The notes under the pieces: generated by a model
What the model was told of the DNA's origin: nothing
What the model saw: the letters and a program-made list of their open reading frames with translations, nothing else
The model's database searches: none
Shown: positions 28,086 to 33,410 of the stretch, piece after piece
How the letters are laid out: every line of letters starts with the position of its first letter
How positions within the stretch are numbered: position 1 is the first letter of the stretch
Source of the DNA: a virus
Virus record (IMG/VR): IMGVR_UViG_3300049846_001507
Coordinates: 1 to 33,410 of that record
Direction: 5' to 3' (one strand)
DNA length: 33,410 nt
Translations under genes and position numbers: made by a program

Positions 28086-28583
28086 TTACTCTTCTGCGTA
28101 GATCAATCCTGCCGACCAGTTCGCCAGAGATGAGGGAGTCGTCAGTAGACCTACTCCTATGCCACTGGTTGAACCCGCAGGCATCGAAATGACTTCTTTG
28201 GGTGTCGCCACCCACAGATACCCGTTCAGGTTGTTGAAGTTATCGGTGATGAAGTTCACGATGGTGCCGGTGGCCGCTACGCTTGAATTGGTTCCTGAAG
28301 TCCCGGCGGCTCCCGCCGTACCACCCGTGATGGTCGAGGCCGGTCCTGCCTGCTTGAGTGCAACAGGAGACGTGTTCGTATATGTGCCAAAGGCAGTGCT
28401 GACCTGCTCGATCACGACCGCTAACTGGGCGCTGGTCGCCGTGCTGCTCTGAGTCATCCACGCCCGAATAAAGTTGAGATTGGGCTTTGGCGCGGCAGCC
28501 GGGTTAATAAAGACCTGGTACACCTTGGTCGCCGGTGTCAGGGCAATAGTGGCGTTCTTCATCGTCACGCTATATTCCATCAT
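28086..28583 (-). CDS. Small beta-rich virion protein
   Basis: The 165-residue protein (MEYSVTMKNATIALTPATKVYQVF, FIRAWMTQSSTATSAQLAVVIEQVS, VNFITDNFNNLNGYLWVATPKEVISMP, SLANWSAGLIYAEE) has the pattern of a recurrent phage virion protein family with an 'RAW(I/M)TQS' core and a C-terminal 'NAGLIF' strand. It is probably a surface or appendage subunit. It may start at either of the two first Met codons. No enzyme motif. Confidence 0.62.
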   Translation of the reverse strand: MMEYSVTMKNATIALTPATKVYQVFINPAAAPKPNLNFIRAWMTQSSTATSAQLAVVIEQVSTAFGTYTNTSPVALKQAGPASTITGGTAGAAGTSGTNSSVAATGTIVNFITDNFNNLNGYLWVATPKEVISMPAGSTSGIGVGLLTTPSSLANWSAGLIYAEE

Positions 28584-28652
28584 ACTCGCACCCTCCTTGT
28601 GAAAAGAACTGACTCCAGGTGCGCCACGCCTGGAATAATTGGGCGCAAGTTT

Positions 28653-28940
28653 CTATACAAACTGATTGCCGTTCCACACCTTCCAGCCCTGCCGTGTAAA
28701 GATCCGCACTTTATTATTGCGTCGTTCGATCCGACTACCCCATTCGCCGGTCTGGTGTCCATTACGAATGATGGAGAAACTAAACTCCCCATTGGGCGCA
28801 TCGCGCTGCTGTTGATATTCAGTCCCCAAGGTAAAGACATCGCCCCGTTCATCATGCACCCAGGCGGCTGGAGGCGAAGAGACATAATTCTCCGTGATGA
28901 ACAATTGTTCTTTCGGCTTGAGCATATAATCAAAGATCAT
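28653..28940 (-). CDS. Small beta-rich hypothetical protein
   Basis: The 95-residue protein (IFDYMLKPKEQLFITENYVSS, DERGDVFTLGTEYQQQ, GEFSFSIIRNGHQTG, KVRIFTRQGWKVWNGNQF) is strand-rich and charged, with paired strands typical of a small barrel. ATG 28940 starts just after the upstream stop. A competing minus-strand frame at 28580-28933 has a composition unlike protein and is rejected. Unassigned, probably virion-associated by position. Confidence 0.58.
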   Translation of the reverse strand: MIFDYMLKPKEQLFITENYVSSPPAAWVHDERGDVFTLGTEYQQQRDAPNGEFSFSIIRNGHQTGEWGSRIERRNNKVRIFTRQGWKVWNGNQFV

Positions 28941-28943
28941 GAA

Positions 28944-29618
28944 TCACCCTTGTGAGTAAATGAAGCCTTGAAGACGTTTGCCGAGTCCGGTAATCGTCGT
29001 GCCGCCGCCAGCCGCCACTTGAGCGATATTGACACCAGAAGAGACCCATGCACTACTGGTAATTGTCCATGAATGGACATTAGACGCAGAACCGGCAGCC
29101 GTGCTCCCGGCAATTGTCGCAAAGTCATTTGTGGCCCATCGTTGAGTTTGACTCGGAGAAGAAGGAATATCGTTAGCACGATCTCCGGTCACATCTTGCG
29201 TCATATCGCCAGAAGTGCTTGAAATAGTCACGCTGGCGGTTGTGCCGCTCCCATTGGCAAAAGTTCCGTTCGTAAACGGAGTGGTCTGATCGGCTCCAGT
29301 TGCCGTCATGACAGCAATATCTGCAGTACAGGCATTCGTCCAAGACATCGTACCTGTTTGGCTGCCAGTTGGAGGCGCAATGACCCCCATTATGTTCGTC
29401 TGAACTTCACTCTGAAGTCCGGTATTGGTCCCCGTGATTTGCGTGGCTGAAACCCCTCCGACGCTCCCACTAAATCCTGTACAAGCTACCGTAATCGCCC
29501 ATGCACTGAAACTGATGGTAGCAACACGATTCGATCCAGAAATCGTAAAACTGCCGGTGGTCAAATTAGTTACTCCATCGCCACCTGTTGTCACACTATT
29601 ATCATATGCGACAGCCAT
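28944..29618 (-). CDS. Ser/Thr/Gly-rich beta protein, putative appendage
   Basis: The 224-residue protein is Ser/Thr/Gly-rich with regular strands (NRVATISFSAWAITVACTGFSGSVGG, GTMSWTNACTADIAVMTATGAD, NVHSWTITSSAWVSSGVNIAQV), like adhesin or Ig-like fibre domains. It has two Cys but no signal peptide. It lies among other beta proteins between portal and scaffold. Likely virion surface; the specific part is unknown. Confidence 0.58.
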   Translation of the reverse strand: MAVAYDNSVTTGGDGVTNLTTGSFTISGSNRVATISFSAWAITVACTGFSGSVGGVSATQITGTNTGLQSEVQTNIMGVIAPPTGSQTGTMSWTNACTADIAVMTATGADQTTPFTNGTFANGSGTTASVTISSTSGDMTQDVTGDRANDIPSSPSQTQRWATNDFATIAGSTAAGSASNVHSWTITSSAWVSSGVNIAQVAAGGGTTITGLGKRLQGFIYSQG

Positions 29619-29620
29619 TG

Positions 29621-29950
29621 TTACTCCACTATCAGTGTCACACCAAATGTAACTGCACTAGAAACCCATAGAAATGCCTTGGCTTTCCGCCCCTGTCCAG
29701 TAGGTAACGCAATAGTAAGACGAGAGGCTGAGCCACTTTGAGGTCCACCCGTACCGGCTGATCCCCAAGGCATCCAGGTGGTTCCGCCATCCAGGGACCC
29801 CATCACGCCCCAGCACACGCCAGGCATATCAACCCCACCATGGTCAATGGCGATTGTCGCACGCGAAAGACCATCAGGAATCGTAATGGGTCCAAATTCT
29901 CTCACGCCCTCCGATTGCAATGCCGTAGATACTAATGTCGTCGTTGCCAT
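29621..29950 (-). CDS. Small beta-rich virion-type protein
   Basis: The 109-residue protein (TTTLVSTALQSEGVREFGPITIPDGLSRATIAIDHGG, CWGVMGSLDGGTTWMPWGS, AKAFLWVSSAVTFGVTLIVE) has 'SLDGGTTW' of the kind seen in beta-sandwich or BNR-like turns. Probably a small sandwich subunit. It follows the membrane beta-helix gene directly (1-base gap). Role unknown. Confidence 0.56.
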   Translation of the reverse strand: MATTTLVSTALQSEGVREFGPITIPDGLSRATIAIDHGGVDMPGVCWGVMGSLDGGTTWMPWGSAGTGGPQSGSASRLTIALPTGQGRKAKAFLWVSSAVTFGVTLIVE

Positions 29951-32146
29951 TTACGATTTCCTCTTCACAAGAGCCGAGAGAAGTACATTGACCGTTTGCA
30001 CTGTCGAAACGGTCGTCTGGTAGGTCAGCGCCTTTGTTCGCGTGGCTGTCGTGGCCATCACCGAGGATGTTCCCACTGCAACACACATGACACCAGCCAT
30101 AATGGGTTTACGAAAATGCCACAACGCTCCCAATATGCAGGCACCCCATTCCATAAATATGACAACTCGTATCAATTGAACATTAGATGACCCAGTAGAG
30201 ATAGGGGTGATGGTGTAGCAGACCTCAGGATCAAAAAGGAGAAAGCCACTTGAATCAAATGGCCCTGCGTTATAACAGGCTTGAGCCGGGTTTGAGGCTG
30301 TCAGCGAAGCATGCCCACCAGGGCCGCTCCCCCCTGTCACGTCAGGGCCAATAGCAGGCCAGGGAATCGTATTCCACCACCAGGACGGCTTAGACGATTT
30401 ATAGAAGGAGGCTGGGAGCGTATCGTTTGGATTCGCTGGATTATGCCCAGACGGGATATTGTAATCATACTGGGTTGCGGCATCTGCATGAGTATAATTA
30501 CCATGCGTCAAGGACGTGGCAAACGGCATACAATTCGCTCGCACAGAACCCGTACATGTTCCACTTCCGTTCGTATCTGTGATGTCATAATAGCCATACG
30601 AAATGTCGTACCCATCCACGTACGTATCTCGTGATGTTTCCGTTGCCACAATGTATGCAATATGATTTCCGCCTGGTGGTTTCGTCACTGTTGCAACATT
30701 CCCGACAATGTTTGATTGATACGAGAGAAAATCCACTTCAATCGCTTCAATCCCTTGTGTGGCCGTATGGCACGCACCCGCTGTGCCACGTGCATTGTAG
30801 GGCAAGCAGATTTCCGTGGTGCCTGTTACATAATTCCGAAAGAGAGTTTCCCAACTCCCTGACCCCCAGTAGGATTCCACGCGAATCTGATCGAGGACAT
30901 TCCCTTCCCATAGATTCATCTGATGGTGACTACCATGCATGGCCATATCAAACATCAGCACATTTTGCGCGGTAAAGTCGTAGTGCTTATCTGAAAAATT
31001 ATAGCCCACGACATTGCCAGCCGGACCTGCATTCAGATCCACAGCTAGGTGCATGCGAGTGAGAATGTTATTTTCTACTAACGTGCCGGTCGTACTCTCG
31101 CCAATCCAAATATCGCTATCAGACGAACCGGATTGATGTAGAAAGGAATCATGAAAATAACTGTCACGGATTTCATTCCAGAGTGAGTACCAGCACTGAA
31201 CGTGATCGGCATCAGAGAAGTTCGACTCAATCCCTTTCACCCAACAATTCAAACATGAGCCCATGCGAATATTTTTATCGAGTCCGGTGTTATTGGCGAA
31301 CACCTGCACAAGTTCAAGCCCTGCCAACTGTGCCGCAGGCGCATAGGCAGACGCCTGTGGGGTATGCGTATAGCCATAGTACAAGCCAGGACTAATTCCA
31401 ATGGTTGTTCCACTAACGGACGTAATCTTTGAAATCTGCCGACGCACACGGCCCCCGCTAAACCATTCATCGCACCACGTACAACCATTATTATCAACGA
31501 AGGCGGCATCGTTTAGTTCGTTGATATGAATCAGATTCCCCACCACCATATTCGTGGTAGCCGACACGGTAATGGATGTTGATCCAGCGGAGGTACCTCC
31601 TGTAATCGAGACCACATTGGCGCTCACGTCCTGATCGCTTTCCGTTCCCAGTACGATTGCTGCACCACTTGTCCGATGTAAATCTAGAATCGTATTACGT
31701 GGGCCAGCCCCGCGCAATGTCACATTAGATGGGATACTCAATGATGTATTGATGCGAAAGGTTCCTGCCGCCAAGAGGACATAGCCTCCCGCTCCACTCA
31801 AGGGATGGGACGAGGCGCAATCTGTCAGTGCCGTCTGAATGGTTGACGTGGCATCAACTCCCGCGCCAGGGGAATTGATGGTACTCCCGCATTGCGTCCG
31901 ATTGGTTGGGATGCCTCCTTGAACTCCGGCGGAAGTCCAATCAGTTGTCGCTCGCGAGGCATCAAGCACTCCGCTCCATAATTGGGCCTGCCCGTGCACA
32001 TCAGGGGACAAGATCATCCCCATCAGGATGAGCGGGAGCCATTTCCGTGACTGCCGGTAGCGTTGCACCAGCGCCACCAGATTCAGAATGATATAGATGG
32101 CGGCCACAATCGCGGTCACACTCTCGGCCACCCGAATCACCCACAT
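29951..32146 (-). CDS. Membrane-anchored right-handed beta-helix (pectate-lyase-like) protein
   Basis: The 731-residue protein has an N-terminal membrane span (about 8-30) and a second signal-like stretch (WLPLILMGMILSPDVHGQ, 36-53). A parallel beta-helix domain follows from about 55 to 640 with GGYVLLAAGTFRIN, SNVTLRGAGPRNTILDLH, MHLAVDLNAGPAGNVVGYNFSD and NLWEGNVLDQIRVESYWGS. Cys pairs (CTWC, CLNC) suggest disulfides outside the cytoplasm. Two more spans lie near 657-676 and 682-698. Such folds bind or cut polysaccharides. The Sec-type ends are odd for a virion tailspike; it may act on the host envelope. GGAGG precedes ATG 32146. Confidence 0.66.
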   Translation of the reverse strand: MWVIRVAESVTAIVAAIYIILNLVALVQRYRQSRKWLPLILMGMILSPDVHGQAQLWSGVLDASRATTDWTSAGVQGGIPTNRTQCGSTINSPGAGVDATSTIQTALTDCASSHPLSGAGGYVLLAAGTFRINTSLSIPSNVTLRGAGPRNTILDLHRTSGAAIVLGTESDQDVSANVVSITGGTSAGSTSITVSATTNMVVGNLIHINELNDAAFVDNNGCTWCDEWFSGGRVRRQISKITSVSGTTIGISPGLYYGYTHTPQASAYAPAAQLAGLELVQVFANNTGLDKNIRMGSCLNCWVKGIESNFSDADHVQCWYSLWNEIRDSYFHDSFLHQSGSSDSDIWIGESTTGTLVENNILTRMHLAVDLNAGPAGNVVGYNFSDKHYDFTAQNVLMFDMAMHGSHHQMNLWEGNVLDQIRVESYWGSGSWETLFRNYVTGTTEICLPYNARGTAGACHTATQGIEAIEVDFLSYQSNIVGNVATVTKPPGGNHIAYIVATETSRDTYVDGYDISYGYYDITDTNGSGTCTGSVRANCMPFATSLTHGNYTHADAATQYDYNIPSGHNPANPNDTLPASFYKSSKPSWWWNTIPWPAIGPDVTGGSGPGGHASLTASNPAQACYNAGPFDSSGFLLFDPEVCYTITPISTGSSNVQLIRVVIFMEWGACILGALWHFRKPIMAGVMCVAVGTSSVMATTATRTKALTYQTTVSTVQTVNVLLSALVKRKS

Positions 32147-32194
32147 ATACCTACCTCCGACACCACCACCAACACCCCCATCGCTTCCACCAAC

Positions 32195-32575
32195 TTAGGG
32201 CGTCACACCGACGACACGGAGATTCGTCGGGGCCTGGGGAGGGTTTACATTCACACTTGTCCCTACACTATTTGAAAACAACGATTCATTATTGGCGGTA
32301 TCAAAGGCCGTCAGGCGATAGCAATACTGCCCATCAGCCGTCACGGTATCACTACCTGTCGTCACTTTCCCAAACGTCTGCACCGTCGCAAACGCGCCAG
32401 GGGTCGCACAGGCGCCAGGAGCGCGGTAGAGTTTATAGCCCGCGAGATCGCTTTCGGTGTTCGCGTCCCACGCGAGGTTCACGGTGGCGGCGTGCGCGCT
32501 GAACGTCATCATCCACAGGATGCCCACAAAAATCACACTGAAGCGTGCGAGCCTTTCGAGGCGTTGGGTCCACAT
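32195..32575 (-). CDS. Secreted fibronectin type III domain protein
   Basis: The 126-residue product has a signal peptide (basic [12 protein letters not shown], then [13 protein letters not shown], then SAHA) and one FN3 domain: [43 protein letters not shown], and a [11 protein letters not shown] tail. Two Cys may pair. FN3 modules bind carbohydrate or protein. Cellular homologues are exported; finding one in a phage late operon implies host-envelope work or recent host origin. TGGAGG lies 9 bases before ATG 32575, which is inside the preceding zinc-ribbon gene. Confidence 0.72.
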   Translation of the reverse strand: MWTQRLERLARFSVIFVGILWMMTFSAHAATVNLAWDANTESDLAGYKLYRAPGACATPGAFATVQTFGKVTTGSDTVTADGQYCYRLTAFDTANNESLFSNSVGTSVNVNPPQAPTNLRVVGVTP

Positions 32576-32666
32576 GCGGCAGTTCCTCCAGTAATTTATT
32601 AAGGCACTTCAAACATAACTTAGCATCACTGCCATTGTCCGGTTCATGCCAAGGGCACCACGGCAT
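32433..32666 (-). CDS. Small zinc-ribbon protein overlapping the FN3 gene
   Basis: The 77-residue protein starts in a TAATG overlap with the portal stop. It carries CPWH (4-7), CLKC (18-21) and CDFCG (44-48), enough for a zinc site, and a very basic tail ([20 protein letters not shown]). The last 143 bases also encode the FN3 signal peptide in another frame. The C-terminal tail looks like a by-product of the overlap. The Cys part through residue 52 looks genuine. Role unknown. Confidence 0.5.
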   Translation of the reverse strand: MPWCPWHEPDNGSDAKLCLKCLNKLLEELPHVDPTPRKARTLQCDFCGHPVDDDVQRARRHREPRVGREHRKRSRGL

Positions 32667-33410
32667 TACGCCATCACTTCTTCCTCGACTCGTTCAATGC
32701 GTCCATCACGTCCACGCACGGCTTTCTTGACGCGAGGTTTCGAGATCACTTCAACCAGCCGTTGATTGTCAGCAGCTTGTTGACCCACCGCTTTGACGAG
32801 CTGCTCGACGAGTCCTTGCATCGACTTCAAACCTTGTCCCAGCGCCGTATCGGCCTTTTGATTGACCGCATTCTCAGTTTTATACTTCTTATTCTCCAAA
32901 TCGGCCACTTTCTGCTTCATCCCGATTTCATTCGAGGCGTGTTGTTTCTGCATATCCAACGTGGTCTTCTCGACTTGCTGCTGCATCCCGAACTGTTGCT
33001 CCTTGGCCTGTAAGGCCATTTCACGCATCTGCAAGTCGATTTCCCGCTGCTTATGCTCCATCTCCGCTTGCATTGCCTTTTCCTGTAAGGCCATTTCAGA
33101 CTGTTTCTGTTTGAATTGCACTTCCTGTGTGGCCTGTTGCTTCTGCATCTCCAACTGCTTCATCTGCATGTCGGCTTCTTTCCCGTCATTCTCCGGCGGC
33201 GGCGGCTTCATCGCCTTCAAGGAATCTTCAATCTCCTGACCGAATCGGAACCGCCGCGCAATCGCCAACATCATGGACTGCGCCGCTTCAAACGGCATGA
33301 CGCCTTTGGCCACCAACGGCCCCACTCCATTGAGGTACTGACCGAGCATGCCCAACAGGTCGGCAATCGCTTTCTGATCCTCGGCGGCTTCGGGTTCGAC
33401 CGTGCTATTC
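32666..33410 (-). CDS. Portal protein, C-terminal part (runs off the window)
   Basis: The open frame continues to the right edge, giving 247 residues. LLGMLGQYLNGVGPLVAKGVMPFEAAQSMMLAIARRFRFGQEIEDSL is typical of the C-terminal region of podovirus portal proteins. It is followed by a Pro linker (KPPPPEN) and a Gln/Met-rich coiled coil of about 110 residues (MKQLEMQKQQATQEVQF, KTTLDMQKQHASNEIGM), the portal barrel extension. The portal forms the 12-subunit DNA channel at the head vertex. It is expected to lead the late operon. Confidence 0.75.
   Translation of the reverse strand, partial: NSTVEPEAAEDQKAIADLLGMLGQYLNGVGPLVAKGVMPFEAAQSMMLAIARRFRFGQEIEDSLKAMKPPPPENDGKEADMQMKQLEMQKQQATQEVQFKQKQSEMALQEKAMQAEMEHKQREIDLQMREMALQAKEQQFGMQQQVEKTTLDMQKQHASNEIGMKQKVADLENKKYKTENAVNQKADTALGQGLKSMQGLVEQLVKAVGQQAADNQRLVEVISKPRVKKAVRGRDGRIERVEEEVMA

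Noticed and set aside
28580-28933. 117-residue minus-strand frame overlapping 28653-28940
   Set aside because: Cys/Arg/Ser/Met-rich off-frame composition; the 95-residue frame has proper strand pattern and start context.
1-33410. CRISPR array, insertion sequence ends, integrase or transposase
   Set aside because: I saw no regularly spaced direct repeats of the needed length and no transposase or integrase motifs in any plausible gene.

Overview
The window is a stretch of a tailed double-stranded DNA phage or prophage, most likely with a short (podovirus-type) tail. It contains a portal C-terminus, scaffold, major capsid protein, head-tail adaptor, a P22 gp10-like propeller protein, a tail fibre and a lysis cassette. 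There is no recognisable tail tube, sheath or tape measure. Outer-membrane lipoprotein signals in the lysis cassette point to a Gram-negative host. The host cannot be named from the sequence; a secreted FN3 protein would fit several environmental Gram-negative lineages.

Layout. (A) 1-5780, plus strand: a dense run of about 24 very small genes, mostly joined by ATGA/TAATG overlaps and rich in Cys-cluster (zinc-ribbon-like) proteins. It includes a NrdR-type zinc ribbon, an HNH nuclease, a replication-protein-type domain, a tRNA-like element and a candidate small RNA with its own promoter and terminator. (B) 5781-7203, minus strand: lysis cassette of M15-type endolysin, small membrane proteins, two lipoproteins and a zinc-ribbon protein. 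(C) 7205-16913, minus: putative ejection/internal proteins, a haem-oxygenase-like diiron enzyme, a GNAT, the propeller protein, adaptor and tail fibre. (D) 16923-21502, minus: methyltransferase, glycosyltransferase and MptE-like enzyme, then head decoration candidate, major capsid and scaffold. (E) 21511-32665, minus: about 11 kb lying between scaffold and portal. It holds appendage-type beta proteins interleaved with glycosyltransferases and methyltransferases, a large W/P-rich repeat protein, a membrane-anchored beta-helix protein and a secreted FN3 protein. (F) 32666-33410: 3' end of the portal gene, running off the window.

The strands converge at 5780/5781 with no spacer. The minus strand reads portal, accessory block, scaffold, capsid, tail, lysis, so it is the late operon. 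The plus strand looks like an early or middle operon. Seven glycan-type enzymes (three methyltransferases, three glycosyltransferases, one MptE-like protein) sit directly next to surface-type virion genes. The most economical reading is a phage-encoded pathway that builds or modifies a glycan on the virion or host surface, but the substrate is not shown by the sequence.
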